DNA of 64,000 bases from Luteolibacter luteus (GCF_012913485.1 NZ_CP051774.1:2046001-2110000), one strand, 5' to 3'. Shown: positions 49,830 to 59,207, counted from the first letter of the stretch. Notes: a model not told the origin generated them from the sequence alone. Made by a program: numbers and translations.

Positions 49830-50779
49830 GGCAGCTTCTCCAAGAGGGCATCGAAGCCGAGGCCATTGCCCGGAGGGGCATGGAACTCGGGCGTCCACGA
49901 GCCGAGTGCCTCGGTGAAGGCGTCCGGCTCGAAGAGATGATGGGTTTGAAGTCCGCAGATGCCGACGAGGCCGGGGAATTGCAGGGCGAGGCGGCCAGCT
50001 TCCCATGCGGCGAAGGCTTGGCCGAAGGGGTGATCCATGTAGCTGGTGACCACCACGCGCTGCCCTCGCTCCATAGCCGCCTCGCCGAGGAGCCATGGTT
50101 CATCGATCGCCGGCTTCAGCACCATGACCTGGGCTTCCGCAAGGTTCGGAGCGGCCTCGCGATCCACGGCCAAAGGAATGCGGCCTTGCTTGTAGAGCTC
50201 CCGCCATTTGGTCCCGGAGAACTCACAGGGATCTTCGAGGAACTCGATCCGGCTCCGTGTTTCGACGGTCATGGCGGTGATCCATTTCGCGAGTTCATCG
50301 GCATCGCCGGTTTCATTGAAATCGAGACGCCACTTGAGAGCGGGATACTTCTCCCCCATCGAGTCGAGGAAGGCGCGGTCCGCAGCGAGATCGAGGCCGC
50401 ACTTGAGCTTCGCCACGGTGAAGCCTGCCTCGACAGCCTGCGCGACGGCGGCTTCATCGCGGAACGGCAAAGTGGCGTGGCTCAAGGGGATGTCCAGGTC
50501 CTCGAACAAGGGATCGGGCAGGGATCGCGCGGCACCATCCATTTCCATGCAGCGCAGGGCGCGCCGGACAATCGGCCAACGGCGAGCGCCCATCAGGTCT
50601 TCCAAGCATTTCTGGAGCGATGGGTCGCCAAGCTCCGGCCACGGGTGGAGGCAGGCGTAGCCGCCCTCTGCATCACGCAGCAACACGCCTTCGAATTCTT
50701 TCCGGGAGGAGCGTGCATTGAGGCTCTTCCGGCTCTTCAGCCGGTAATGCCAGTACCAGATCAGACTCTTGGAAACCAT
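49811..50779 (-). CDS. menC: o-Succinylbenzoate synthase
   Basis: Enolase-superfamily enzyme that dehydrates SHCHC to o-succinylbenzoate. In the 322-residue protein the catalytic residues are visible: 'FTVAKLKCGLD' (KxK), metal ligands in 'WRLDFNETGD' (Asp), 'FLEDPCEF' (Glu) and 'LAVDREAAPN' (Asp), and a second Lys in 'QVMVLKPAID'. It lies between menA (seven bases upstream) and menE, overlapping menE. Confidence 0.88.
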   Translation of the reverse strand: MVSKSLIWYWHYRLKSRKSLNARSSRKEFEGVLLRDAEGGYACLHPWPELGDPSLQKCLEDLMGARRWPIVRRALRCMEMDGAARSLPDPLFEDLDIPLSHATLPFRDEAAVAQAVEAGFTVAKLKCGLDLAADRAFLDSMGEKYPALKWRLDFNETGDADELAKWITAMTVETRSRIEFLEDPCEFSGTKWRELYKQGRIPLAVDREAAPNLAEAQVMVLKPAIDEPWLLGEAAMERGQRVVVTSYMDHPFGQAFAAWEAGRLALQFPGLVGICGLQTHHLFEPDAFTEALGSWTPEFHAPPGNGLGFDALLEKLPWKRVP

Positions 50780-50785
50780 GGCCCT

Positions 50786-51661
50786 TTAAAGTTTCGCGGC
50801 GATGAGATGGAACAGAGCCGCGAAGGCGACGAGCTGCAAGGCGGACATCGCGAGCAGGCGATTCATGCCCTTTCCTTCCGGCATGGTCAGGGCACCCCAG
50901 CTGATGCGAAGACCGAGCGACCATAGAGGCAGGGTCGCGAGCACCAGCCATGGGAGACCGAAGAGGAACCATATGAGCCCTAGCACCGCGGCAGCCTTCA
51001 CCTCCATCCAGATCATGATTCGCGCGGGCTTCGGCCCGAAGCGCACGGCGAGGGTGCGCTTACCGGTGCTGGCATCTTCCTCACGATCCCGGAGGTTGTT
51101 GATCGAAATCAGGACCGCGGAGAGCAAACCAATCTGCCCTCCGAGGAGGAAGGCTTCGGGGCGCCACTGCATCGTCTGAATGAAGACCGTGCCCGTGACC
51201 GCAACGAGACCGAAGAAGAGAATCACGAACAGTTCTCCCATGCCGCGATAGGCCAGCGGGAATGGTCCGCCGGTGTAGCCAAAGGCCAGGTAGAGCGAGG
51301 GAACCCCGATCGCAAGGATCGGCCAGCCGACCGCGGAATAGAGCACGACCCCGCACAGGGTGGCCAGCACCAGGAAAGCAGCGCCCGCCATCATCACCAC
51401 ACGCCGCGGAACGAGACCGCTGGCGGTCACCCGCTTCGGCCCGGTGCGGCGCTCGGTGTCCGCCCCCTTCGCATGGTCGATTGCATCGTTGAAGAAATTC
51501 GTCGCGATCTGGATGAAGATTGCCCCGAAGAAGGTGCAAGCGGCGAGCATAGGATCGAACTTGCCGGTAAGCTTCCACGCAAGCACGCAGCCCGCCCACA
51601 CCGGCACGATGGCGGCGGGCAGGGTCTTCGGCCGGGTGGCCAGCAGCAGCGGTCCAATCAC
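50786..51661 (-). CDS. menA: 1,4-Dihydroxy-2-naphthoate polyprenyltransferase
   Basis: UbiA-family membrane enzyme attaching the prenyl tail to dihydroxynaphthoate. The 291-residue protein has about nine membrane helices, the first Asp-rich motif 'NFFNDAIDHAKGAD' and a second 'NNLRDREEDASTGKRTLA'. The GTG at 51661 (VIGPLLLATRPKTLPA) places RPKTLPA at the usual distance from the start; a TTG at 51697 directly behind a terminator is the alternative. The short leader suggests transcription starts very close by or by read-through from the barrel gene. menC follows after six bases. Confidence 0.9.
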   Translation of the reverse strand: MIGPLLLATRPKTLPAAIVPVWAGCVLAWKLTGKFDPMLAACTFFGAIFIQIATNFFNDAIDHAKGADTERRTGPKRVTASGLVPRRVVMMAGAAFLVLATLCGVVLYSAVGWPILAIGVPSLYLAFGYTGGPFPLAYRGMGELFVILFFGLVAVTGTVFIQTMQWRPEAFLLGGQIGLLSAVLISINNLRDREEDASTGKRTLAVRFGPKPARIMIWMEVKAAAVLGLIWFLFGLPWLVLATLPLWSLGLRISWGALTMPEGKGMNRLLAMSALQLVAFAALFHLIAAKL

Positions 51662-51703
51662 GCCCCGGAACAAGCCCCCGGGCCGCCGCGATGCCAAGCA
51701 AAG

Positions 51704-51735
51704 AAAAAACCCGCCCCGGCAATCACCGGGGCGGG
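51704..51735 (-). terminator. Rho-independent terminator between the barrel gene and menA
   Basis: On the minus strand a perfect 10-bp stem (cccgccccgg / ccggggcggg, loop caatca) is followed by TTTTTTCTTT. It lies 25 bases past the end of the outer-membrane barrel gene and only about 7-45 bases before the possible menA starts. Confidence 0.88.
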
Positions 51736-51760
51736 CATGGGAAAAACGGAAGGGCCGTGC

Positions 51761-52915
51761 TTAGAACTCCTTCCCGACTTTCAGGGAGACATAGTGGCCT
51801 TCGACTTCGCTGCCGATGCGCCCCTCGTAATCGAGCACGGTATTCCAGCCACTATTGAAATAGTAACCGATTCCCGCGCCGAAGACGGCAAGGTCCTCAT
51901 CGCGTTCCCCCAGGGAAATGCCCAGGATCTCGTTTCCGTCGTCCTCGAACTCATGCTCCCAAGCACCGCGGATCTGCGGGACAAGGATGCCTGCCGAAGT
52001 CTTGATCGGGAAGGACAGCTGGTAACCGAGCGTGCTTGCGAGCGACTCGACATCCTGCTCCGGGAAGGAGAGCCCGCCGGGCCCGATCTCGTTGTAGGAA
52101 TCCACGGTGCCATCAATCCAGCGGAGACCGGCGTATGGACCATGGGTCACATTGCCGGACTGGAAGTTGAGACCGGTGTTGAACTCCACCTGATCGGTAT
52201 CCGCATCCGGCGAACCGACAGCGAGCGTACCGCCATTGAAGCGCTGGATATCGAATTCATGGAAGCCATGCGAATACATGACATCCGCCCAGAAGTCGAC
52301 GGAGCCGAAAGCGTCCGCGCGATAGTAGGAGATGTACGGCGTGACCGAGAAGGTATCGACGTCACTGCTACCGGCGAAGGTCATGTCGACATCGGTGGTC
52401 GAGCCACCCAAGGCGAGGCCGGCACTCCAGTTTTCATTGAAGTGGCGCTCGATTCCGACGTTGCCGCCGAAGATGTCGAGGTCCGTGTCCGGATGAATGA
52501 GAACTAGGCTGCCGGCAGGACCACCAACGATGCCGGGCAAGAATCCGACCTGGGAATCCTGCTCTTCCGTGTAGTAGTACAAGGAGCCGTAGACTTCCCA
52601 GCAGTTCAGGCTGGAAATGGTTCGGGTGGTAGTGATGCCACCCTTGCTACCAGCGGCAGGAGCGACTTCCTCGACCACCTGCTCGACCGGACGAAGTGCG
52701 GCGCGCATGCGGAAGAGACGATCACCCACGTCACGGGTCGTGATGCGGGCCGTGGACAAAGCGACATTCCCCGTGGCCGAGGCAACGAGGAGCGGCGACT
52801 GGAGATCCGGTGGTTCCGGTTCCGGAGTTTTGCCCGCGAGGGCGATGGAACTAAGCGATGCGAGTGCCACGATGGAGGCGGCACAGGACATTGGGAGGCG
52901 ACTGTTGTATTTCAT
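51761..52915 (-). CDS. Autotransporter-type outer-membrane beta-barrel protein
   Basis: A 384-residue protein with a signal peptide (MSCAASIVALASLSSIALAG after a short Arg stretch), a roughly 75-residue linker with Pro/Glu-rich and helical parts, and a C-terminal barrel from about residue 100 with alternating strands ('WEVYGSLYYYTEEQDSQVGF', 'SAGLALGGSTTDVDMTFAG', 'HGPYAGLRWIDGTVDSYNE') ending in Phe (VSLKVGKEF). This matches autotransporter barrel domains, but the passenger is almost absent, so it may just be an outer-membrane barrel. It lies between menB and menA in the same direction without menaquinone relevance, and ends in its own terminator. Confidence 0.8.
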   Translation of the reverse strand: MKYNSRLPMSCAASIVALASLSSIALAGKTPEPEPPDLQSPLLVASATGNVALSTARITTRDVGDRLFRMRAALRPVEQVVEEVAPAAGSKGGITTTRTISSLNCWEVYGSLYYYTEEQDSQVGFLPGIVGGPAGSLVLIHPDTDLDIFGGNVGIERHFNENWSAGLALGGSTTDVDMTFAGSSDVDTFSVTPYISYYRADAFGSVDFWADVMYSHGFHEFDIQRFNGGTLAVGSPDADTDQVEFNTGLNFQSGNVTHGPYAGLRWIDGTVDSYNEIGPGGLSFPEQDVESLASTLGYQLSFPIKTSAGILVPQIRGAWEHEFEDDGNEILGISLGERDEDLAVFGAGIGYYFNSGWNTVLDYEGRIGSEVEGHYVSLKVGKEF

Positions 52916-53006
52916 GGGTTAGATGAGCTTTTTACAGCTATCGATTAGATATCGAATTCTTTACGGGCATGCAAGCCCGCTGTCGCCCCCCTCCTGAAGG
53001 GCCGCC

Positions 53007-53822
53007 TCAAGGAACCCGCGGGAACTTCGAGAAGTCCGGCTTGCGACGCTCGATGAAGGCCTGTTTCCCCTCCTTCGCTTCCTCGCTCATGTAGTAGAGC
53101 AAGGTCGCATTTCCCGCCAGATCAAGCAGTCCCATCTGGCCATCGCAATCGGCATTCAGGGCGGACTTCAGGCAGCGCAGGGCGAGCGGCGAGTGAGCGA
53201 GCATCTCCCGGCACCACTTGAGCGTCTCATTCTCGAGTTCCGCAAGGGGTACCACGGTATTCACAAGACCCATATCTAGTGCCTGCTGGGCATCATACTG
53301 GCGGCAGAGATACCATATCTCGCGCGCCTTCTTCTGACCCACGATGCGGGCGAGATAACTCGAACCGAGACCACCATCGAAGGAGCCGACCTTCGGGCCG
53401 GTCTGGCCAAAACGGGCATTGTCCGCGGCGATCGTTAGATCGCACACGATGTGAAGCACGTGGCCGCCGCCAATGGCGTAGCCGGCCACCATCGCAACGA
53501 CAGGCTTCGGCAAGCCGCGGATTTTCTTCTGAAGATCGAGCACATTGAGACGCGGCACCCCATCGGACCCGATGTAGCCTGCGTGACCGCGCACCTTCTG
53601 GTCGCCCCCGGAGCAGAAGGCATCCGGACCCTCGCCGGTCAGGATGATGACGCCGACCTCCGGATCCTCGTGCGCCATTTCAAAGGCGATGAGCAGTTCC
53701 TTCACCGTCAGCGGCCGGAAGGCATTCCGGACTTGGGGACGATTGATCGTGATCTTGGCGATCTGCCCTTCATCCGTAGTTTCATAACGGATGTCCTCGA
53801 ATTCGCGAACGGTGGTCCACAT
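53007..53822 (-). CDS. menB: 1,4-Dihydroxy-2-naphthoyl-CoA synthase
   Basis: Crotonase-fold enzyme that closes the second ring of the naphthoquinone from o-succinylbenzoyl-CoA. The 271-residue protein has '[20 protein letters not shown]', the oxyanion-hole segment '[20 protein letters not shown]' and '[20 protein letters not shown]' with the Asp/Ser/Tyr residues of MenB. Start ATG at 53822 is 18 bases after menH. Same strand as all other men genes in the window. Confidence 0.95.
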   Translation of the reverse strand: MWTTVREFEDIRYETTDEGQIAKITINRPQVRNAFRPLTVKELLIAFEMAHEDPEVGVIILTGEGPDAFCSGGDQKVRGHAGYIGSDGVPRLNVLDLQKKIRGLPKPVVAMVAGYAIGGGHVLHIVCDLTIAADNARFGQTGPKVGSFDGGLGSSYLARIVGQKKAREIWYLCRQYDAQQALDMGLVNTVVPLAELENETLKWCREMLAHSPLALRCLKSALNADCDGQMGLLDLAGNATLLYYMSEEAKEGKQAFIERRKPDFSKFPRVP

Positions 53823-53840
53823 GGCGGCGGGAGTGTCGGA

Positions 53841-54578
53841 CTAGGACCCCAGCCGCTCAAGAAATTCCCCCAGCTTCTCCCGGAAAGCCGCCGGGCCGTC
53901 CCACGGCAGACGGTGTCCCGCCCCCGGCGCGACCCATAGTTCAGCATTCGGGATCAAGGGCGTGGCCCGCTCGGCGAGCGCCCGGAATTTCGGGTCCAAC
54001 TCTCCCGCTTCCCAGAGGACGGGGCAGGAAATCTCCCCCAACCTGCTCCAAAGGGGCTGCTGCGCGCCGAGCGACCAATCGATAAAGCTCCGGGCTACCT
54101 CGCGGCGTCGGACGGACAGGCCGGCACGATCCGCCATCCCTCCTTCTCCGTCCGGACTCCGCTGGAGGACGGCCTGGTCCTCCCATTTCCGAAGAAACCC
54201 GGCCCACTTCCCGGAAAGGGCCAGACTAGCCCACTCCGCGTCCGAGGCGCGCCGGGCTGCCCGCTCTTCTTCCGACTCCAAGCCAGGGTGCGGGCCGATC
54301 AGCACCGCGGCATCCCAAGGTCCGCCCTCCAGCAGGGCATGAAGCGCCAGCCGGGCACCCATGGAATAGGCGACGAGCACCCGCTTCCCCGGGGTCTCCC
54401 GATTTCCGCTCTCCGCCTCGCGGTTCAAGGCGAGGCCGAACTCCGGCATCGTCATGGGGCAGCAGTCGAGGAAGCGCCAGAGATCCACGCGTTTCACGCT
54501 CCATCCCGGCACTGATAAGCCGCGCCAATCGGCCGCCATGCCGACTGCGCCGTGGAGACACCAGAGCGTTCCTTTCAC
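53841..54578 (-). CDS. menH: Alpha/beta hydrolase, probable SHCHC synthase MenH
   Basis: Alpha/beta-hydrolase predicted to release pyruvate from SEPHCHC. The 245-residue protein shows the early oxyanion motif 'LWCLHGAVGMAADWRG', a nucleophile elbow 'VLVAYSMGARLALHALL' (Ser in YSMG), and a C-terminal 'LWVAPGAGHRLPWDGPAAF' with the catalytic His; the acid is probably Asp in 'GELDPKF'. MenH assignments are often uncertain, but the place between menD and menB supports it. It ends 18 bases before menB. Confidence 0.82.
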   Translation of the reverse strand: MKGTLWCLHGAVGMAADWRGLSVPGWSVKRVDLWRFLDCCPMTMPEFGLALNREAESGNRETPGKRVLVAYSMGARLALHALLEGGPWDAAVLIGPHPGLESEEERAARRASDAEWASLALSGKWAGFLRKWEDQAVLQRSPDGEGGMADRAGLSVRRREVARSFIDWSLGAQQPLWSRLGEISCPVLWEAGELDPKFRALAERATPLIPNAELWVAPGAGHRLPWDGPAAFREKLGEFLERLGS

Positions 54579-54687
54579 TTCCTGCGGGTTCTAGCGGATG
54601 CAGACCGCGGGCTACGAAGGAAAATCGCGATTTTAGCGGCCTCGCGGATTCGCTGGCAGTCCGGAGCGGGGTCGCTAGGCTGCCGCC

Positions 54688-55065
54688 ATGCTCGCTCGCC
54701 CTGCCCTAGGCCTGACCTTCGCACTCGCTCTCAGCTCCTGCGGGCTGGTGAAGGTGCCTTTCAAGGTAGCCGGGGCCGTGGTGGAAGGCACGGCCCACGT
54801 CGGAAAGAAGGCTTATGACGCTTCGGCGGACGCCTTTGGCGACACCGAGGAAGAAAAGAAGGCAAAGGCGAAAAAGAAGAAAGAGGAAGCCGCCAAGAAG
54901 CAGGCCGAAGAGAAGGATGCCCGGAAGAAAGAAGTGGATGCCCACGCAACGGCGACAAAGGAAGCTGCCGAAGCAACGACTCCGCCGGCTGAAGACTTCC
55001 TTCCTGATCTACCTGATCCGAACAAGCCGCTGCCGGACGATCCGGTGCCCTACCAGAATCAGTAG
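54688..55065 (+). CDS. Small lysine/glutamate-rich lipoprotein
   Basis: A 125-residue protein with a lipoprotein signal (LARPALGLTFALALSSC, Cys about 18), a short valine-rich stretch ('LVKVPFKVAGAVVEGTAHVG'), a strongly charged Lys/Ala/Glu helix (about 57-95) and a Pro-rich tail. The helix looks like a coiled coil or linker. It lies on the plus strand inside the leftward menaquinone region, opposite in direction, and its stop overlaps the end of the converging hydrolase gene by seven bases. No known family. Confidence 0.7.
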   Translation: MLARPALGLTFALALSSCGLVKVPFKVAGAVVEGTAHVGKKAYDASADAFGDTEEEKKAKAKKKKEEAAKKQAEEKDARKKEVDAHATATKEAAEATTPPAEDFLPDLPDPNKPLPDDPVPYQNQ

Positions 55066-55991
55066 ACTTCCCAAGACTGGCCGACAGATCCGGCCACGAA
55101 GGAATCGAGATCGATCCCGGCCTCCCCGAGAGCAGCACGAAGCTTGAGCGGAGGCTCGCCCATCGGCTCGTCCGTGAGGCGGAAGGTGCCCCAGTGCATC
55201 CCGATCGCCTTCTTGCAGCGGGTCTCTTGGAAAACCTTCACCGCTTGCTCCGGATCCATGTGGATCGAGCTCATGAACCAACGCGGCGCATAAGCCCCAA
55301 TGGGAATCATGCCGAGGTCGATGGGCCCGAAGCGCTCTCCGATTTCTTCGAATGCAGGACAGTAACCGCTGTCTCCCGCGTGCCAAAGTTTCAGACCACC
55401 GGCATCTAACAGCCAACCGCACCAGTGTGCATGATTGCGGTCAAAAGGGGTGCGCGCCGTGAAGTGCTGCGCGGGAGTCGCTGTGACGGTAATGCCGGGA
55501 GCAAGTTCCGTGTCCTGGTACCAGGCAAGTTCGCGGACATTCTTGAAGCCCTTTTTGGCGAGCCAGCGCGCATGGCCTTCCGCAATGATCAAGGGTGTCT
55601 CCATGCCAAGCGCTCTCAGGGCATCCAGGTCCAGATGATCATAGTGGGAGTGACTCAACAACACGGCATGGATCTTCGGCAGATCCGACAAATAGCAGCC
55701 CGGAGGAACCAGGCGCCGCATCGACTTCATCGGAAGGGGCGCACAGTATTCGGAGAAAACGGGATCAATCAGCAGGTTCAGGCCCTGCCCTTGGATGAGA
55801 AAGGAAGAGTGCCCGAGCCATGTGACGCGGAAGCCTTGCTCCGGCTCCGGCTGTGGAAGCATCCGCTGGTAGGGTGCCGGTGTATCCGGGGCGGTAGAGG
55901 GTTCTTCCTGGGGGCCGCGCCCGAATTTCCATTTCAGGACGTCCAGAAAGCGCCCGTCGTCCTGGATCCAGGGGTTCGAGAAAATCGGCAT
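55059..55991 (-). CDS. MBL-fold metallo-hydrolase (UlaG/NAPE-PLD-like)
   Basis: A 310-residue cytoplasmic metallo-beta-lactamase-fold hydrolase. Motifs: 'VTWLGHSSFLIQGQGLNLLI', the di-zinc site 'LLSHSHYDHLDLDALRAL' (HxHxDH), 'ATPAQHFTARTPFD', 'LWHAGDSGYCPAFEEIGERF' (Asp) and 'AIGMHWGTFRLTDEP' (His). It resembles UlaG and NAPE-phospholipase-D-like enzymes and has a long N-terminal extension with 'FSNPWIQDDGRFLDVLKWKF'. The substrate is unknown; a lipid or a phosphodiester is possible. It sits between menH and menD, so may belong with menaquinone synthesis only by position. Confidence 0.88.
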   Translation of the reverse strand: MPIFSNPWIQDDGRFLDVLKWKFGRGPQEEPSTAPDTPAPYQRMLPQPEPEQGFRVTWLGHSSFLIQGQGLNLLIDPVFSEYCAPLPMKSMRRLVPPGCYLSDLPKIHAVLLSHSHYDHLDLDALRALGMETPLIIAEGHARWLAKKGFKNVRELAWYQDTELAPGITVTATPAQHFTARTPFDRNHAHWCGWLLDAGGLKLWHAGDSGYCPAFEEIGERFGPIDLGMIPIGAYAPRWFMSSIHMDPEQAVKVFQETRCKKAIGMHWGTFRLTDEPMGEPPLKLRAALGEAGIDLDSFVAGSVGQSWEVY

Positions 55992-56043
55992 GTCTGGCGC
56001 AAGCTAGCCGCCTTCCGCAGCGGCGCCACGGGAGAGTTGGGCA

Positions 56044-57603
56044 TTAATGCGGGCTGTCCCATGCCTTCCAGAAAGCGGCGCTTTCCCCGGCATTCGGGAG
56101 GACTTCGACGAGCAGCGCTCCTTCACCCGGCTCCAGTTTGTCGAAGCCATTTTCATCCTGGATGCGGAGATAGCCCATGCTCCACATGGCGGCCCAGCCA
56201 TCGAGCCGGACTTCGTGGGAATTCAGCATGAGGTCCTTGGCACGCTCGCTCATCGACTCAAGCCGTGGCAGTCGGGAGAAGATCTGACCGCCGCCATTAT
56301 TGATCACGACGAAGACCCGGCCCTTGGTCTCGATCTGGCCGAGCCAAGCGGGTGCCGCAAGATCATAGAGTGCGGTGAGATCACCGACGAGGCACCAGGC
56401 GTCCTCCAGATCCGCGGTCCAGCCGAGCCAGGTCGAAAGCTGGCCATCGATGCCATTGGCACCACGGTTCGCGCGGACATCGGTGACGGGCTTGTCGTGC
56501 TGGGCAAAGAGATTCCACTCGCGGATCGGCAGGCTATTGCCGAGGTAGAGCGAGGAGCCGGTGGAGGCATAGGCAGAGAGGATGCGGAGCATGCCCGGCT
56601 CGCTTTCGGGATAGGCCTCCAAGAGGTTCTCGATTTCCGAGGCGCGGCGCGAAGTACGCCGGAAGTAGTCGAGAGCATCGCCCGCCTTCTCAACCTTGCC
56701 GAGCCCCTTCATGACTCGCCCCACAGGCGAGGTGATAGTTTTGCACTCGCGGGCCAGTCCCGGCAGGCCGGTGCGGGTGATATTGTAGACCTCGGTCTCG
56801 GGCAGATCTTCGAGATCCCGCCAGAAGCGGCCGCTCGGCACTCCGCCGATGCGCAATACCTTGCCCGGAGGATTCTGCCGCAGCATCCGATCGGGATCGG
56901 GAAGAGCCATCTCGACCAAGGCTTCGCGCAGTCCGCTGGTGGCCTCCACCGCCACGGGCACGCCGAGATCCAGGCAAAAGTGGAAGACGTGCTCCTGGTC
57001 CTCCGGCTCCAGATCACCGATCATCACGACAAGTCCGCGATAGAGATCCTCACGCAGCCAGCGGGACAGGTCGGCAACGGAAAAATTCGGCAAAGGGATG
57101 CGCTGCGACTTGTCTTCCGATGGCGGCGACCATTCGCCCGGCTGGAACTCTTCCTCCAATTCCACGTTCCAATGCCACGGGGAACGCTGGAGCCATTCGG
57201 CAATATCGCCGCTACCGGCATGCTCGCCAAAGATTCCGGGTTGGGAGATCGCCTGTGGCGCACCGGTGCCGCGGAAGCGCTCCGGCCGATCAGCCGTAAG
57301 GGCAAGAAGCGGGCGCCCTTGGTAGAAAGCTTCGATCATAGCGGGCAGCAGTTCGGCCACCGCGGTGCCGCTGGTGGTCACGACGGCACAAGGCTCGCCC
57401 GTGGCCATCGTCCGCCCGAGCGCGAAAAAGCCTGCGCTGCGTTCCTCGAAATGCCGCCAGACCCGTGCCACGCCCGCGGTCTCGGCCCGTGCCAGAATTT
57501 CCACCAGAGCCGCATTCCGCGCTCCCGCGCAGACGACGAATTCGCGGATGCCGTGGGAGAGGCAGGAGTCGATGATGGCGCAGGCCGATTGCCAAGTGGT
57601 CAC
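56044..57603 (-). CDS. menD: SEPHCHC synthase (2-succinyl-5-enolpyruvyl-6-hydroxy-3-cyclohexene-1-carboxylate synthase)
   Basis: Thiamine-diphosphate enzyme of menaquinone synthesis that condenses 2-oxoglutarate with isochorismate. The 519-residue protein has 'CAGARNAALVEILARAETAG', the ThDP-fold Glu in 'HFEERSAGFFALGRTMATGE', 'ALTADRPERFRGTGAPQAIS', and a C-terminal ThDP site 'CLVGDLTALYDLAAPAWLGQ' plus 'VFVVINNGGGQIFSRLPRLE'. The GTG at 57603 gives the usual length and N-terminal start; 36 residues upstream do not fit the family. It is the first gene of the leftward menaquinone group. No menF is present. Confidence 0.93.
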   Translation of the reverse strand: MTTWQSACAIIDSCLSHGIREFVVCAGARNAALVEILARAETAGVARVWRHFEERSAGFFALGRTMATGEPCAVVTTSGTAVAELLPAMIEAFYQGRPLLALTADRPERFRGTGAPQAISQPGIFGEHAGSGDIAEWLQRSPWHWNVELEEEFQPGEWSPPSEDKSQRIPLPNFSVADLSRWLREDLYRGLVVMIGDLEPEDQEHVFHFCLDLGVPVAVEATSGLREALVEMALPDPDRMLRQNPPGKVLRIGGVPSGRFWRDLEDLPETEVYNITRTGLPGLARECKTITSPVGRVMKGLGKVEKAGDALDYFRRTSRRASEIENLLEAYPESEPGMLRILSAYASTGSSLYLGNSLPIREWNLFAQHDKPVTDVRANRGANGIDGQLSTWLGWTADLEDAWCLVGDLTALYDLAAPAWLGQIETKGRVFVVINNGGGQIFSRLPRLESMSERAKDLMLNSHEVRLDGWAAMWSMGYLRIQDENGFDKLEPGEGALLVEVLPNAGESAAFWKAWDSPH

Positions 57604-57739
57604 GGGCGGAGCGTGGGGGAAGAATCGACAGCCGCCAAGGCGGCACTTCCCTTTATCCGCCCAGCCGGCCGCGGTAGAGCTTTCAACCCACTTTGTAATT
57701 CGACGATGCACGAAGCCGTGTTAGGACTTCCTTTGTCCT

Positions 57740-58183
57740 ATGCCTCTCGACGCCGAAACTCTCTGGCTCCTCGCCGGGGTCCTCCTGATCCTCGTGGAAT
57801 TCTTCATTCCGGGAGTGATCATCGTTTTCTTCGGCATCGGAGCCATTCTGACTTCCGTCACTACTTGGGCGGGCTGGACGCCGGGAGTTGGCTCTCAGGC
57901 GGCGGTTTTCGGGGTGAGCTCGGTGATCCTGCTTTTCGGTCTGCGCCGCTACGTGAAGAAATGGTTCGTGGGGCATTCCTCGAATGCGGGGATGACCGAT
58001 GACGATTTTACCGGTCGCGAGGCCCGGGTGGTAACCGCCTTGCCCGGTCATGGCGGCGATGGGCAGGTGGAGATCAAGGGTGCCAATTGGAAGGCCCGTA
58101 GCGAGGCCGCGATTCCCGCCGGCTCCACCGTGATCATCGAGCGCCGCGAGGGACTGACTTTCCACGTCCGCCCGCGCCATTGA
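57740..58183 (+). CDS. NfeD-like membrane protein (short type)
   Basis: A 147-residue protein with two N-terminal membrane segments ('LWLLAGVLLILVEFFIPGVI', 'AAVFGVSSVILLFGLRRYVK') followed by a small OB-fold NfeD domain ('TGREARVVTALPGHGGDGQV', 'ANWKARSEAAIPAGSTVIIE'). Short NfeD proteins act with SPFH/stomatin proteins, and here the SPFH gene starts 22 bases downstream. Role: a membrane-domain assembly with the SPFH protein. Confidence 0.88.
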   Translation: MPLDAETLWLLAGVLLILVEFFIPGVIIVFFGIGAILTSVTTWAGWTPGVGSQAAVFGVSSVILLFGLRRYVKKWFVGHSSNAGMTDDDFTGREARVVTALPGHGGDGQVEIKGANWKARSEAAIPAGSTVIIERREGLTFHVRPRH

Positions 58184-58205
58184 GCTTCATCCCGTACATC
58201 TTCCC

Positions 58206-59207
58206 ATGAACATCCCGCTCCCTCACTCCGTGCTCGCTGCCACCAGCGGCAACTTCGGCACCATTCTCGTCATCTTCCTCGTCGTGCTCCTGGTAGTGGC
58301 GCTGATCAAGACGGCGCGCATCGTACCGCAGCGGCAGGCCTACATCGTCGAGCGGCTTGGCAAGTATCACAAGACACTGGAGGCAGGCTTTCACATCACG
58401 GTGCCTTTCATCGACCGGATCGCCTACAAGCACTCGCTGAAGGAAGTGGCGATGGATGTGCCACCGCAATTCTGTATCACGAAGGACAACATCGCGATCG
58501 AGATCGACGGCCTGCTCTACATGCAGGTGCTCGATCCGAAGCTGGCTTCCTACGGCATCGACAACTATTATTTCGCGGCCTCGCAGCTCGCACAGACGAC
58601 GCTCCGCTCGGAGATCGGCAAGCTCGAGCTCGACAAGACCTTCGAGGAGCGTGACACGATCAACGCGGAGGTGATCGCCGCGCTCGACAAGGCCTCAGAG
58701 CCTTGGGGCCTGAAGATCACCCGCTACGAGATCGCGAACATCAAGCCGCCGCAATCCGTCTCCGACGCACTGGAAAAGCAGATGCGTGCCGAGCGTGAGC
58801 GCCGTGCCCAGATCGCCCTTTCCGAAGGTCAGCGCGAGGCGCAGATCAACGTGGCGGAAGGCCAGAAGCAAGAGGTCATCAAGCAGTCCGAGGCGAAGAA
58901 GCAGAGCCAGATCAACGAGGCCGAAGGCAAGGCTCGGGAGATCGAGCTGCTCGCGAACGCCACGGCCGAGGGGATCATCCGCATTGCTCAAGCCATCCAA
59001 CAGGAAGGCGGCAAGGACGCCGTGAACCTGCGGATCGCGGAGCAGTATGTGACGCAGTTCGGCAACCTCGCCAAGCAGACAAACACGATGATCCTGCCGC
59101 AAAACCTGAGCGACATCGGCGGCACCGTGGCGGCGCTGGCGAAGATCCTTGATACGGCAAAGCAGAACCCTGCCAGCTCCATCATTCCTCCGCCGCTGGG
59201 CCGCTGA
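58206..59207 (+). CDS. SPFH/stomatin-like protein (paraslipin)
   Basis: A 333-residue protein with one N-terminal membrane helix ('ILVIFLVVLLVVALIKTARI') then the SPFH/band 7 domain (about 45-215, 'VPQRQAYIVERLGKYHKTLE', 'GFHITVPFIDRIAYKHSLKE', 'RSEIGKLELDKTFEERDTIN') and an Ala/Gln/Glu-rich coiled coil (about 215-265), typical of QmcA/HflK-like and paraslipin proteins. It pairs with the NfeD gene upstream. The last two bases of its stop take part in a CTGA overlap with a possible small gene. Confidence 0.92.
   Translation: MNIPLPHSVLAATSGNFGTILVIFLVVLLVVALIKTARIVPQRQAYIVERLGKYHKTLEAGFHITVPFIDRIAYKHSLKEVAMDVPPQFCITKDNIAIEIDGLLYMQVLDPKLASYGIDNYYFAASQLAQTTLRSEIGKLELDKTFEERDTINAEVIAALDKASEPWGLKITRYEIANIKPPQSVSDALEKQMRAERERRAQIALSEGQREAQINVAEGQKQEVIKQSEAKKQSQINEAEGKAREIELLANATAEGIIRIAQAIQQEGGKDAVNLRIAEQYVTQFGNLAKQTNTMILPQNLSDIGGTVAALAKILDTAKQNPASSIIPPPLGR

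Noticed and set aside
48714-50096. Longer menE start near 50096
   Set aside because: The extra 89 residues are Arg/Pro-rich antisense translation of menC without adenylate-forming family character.
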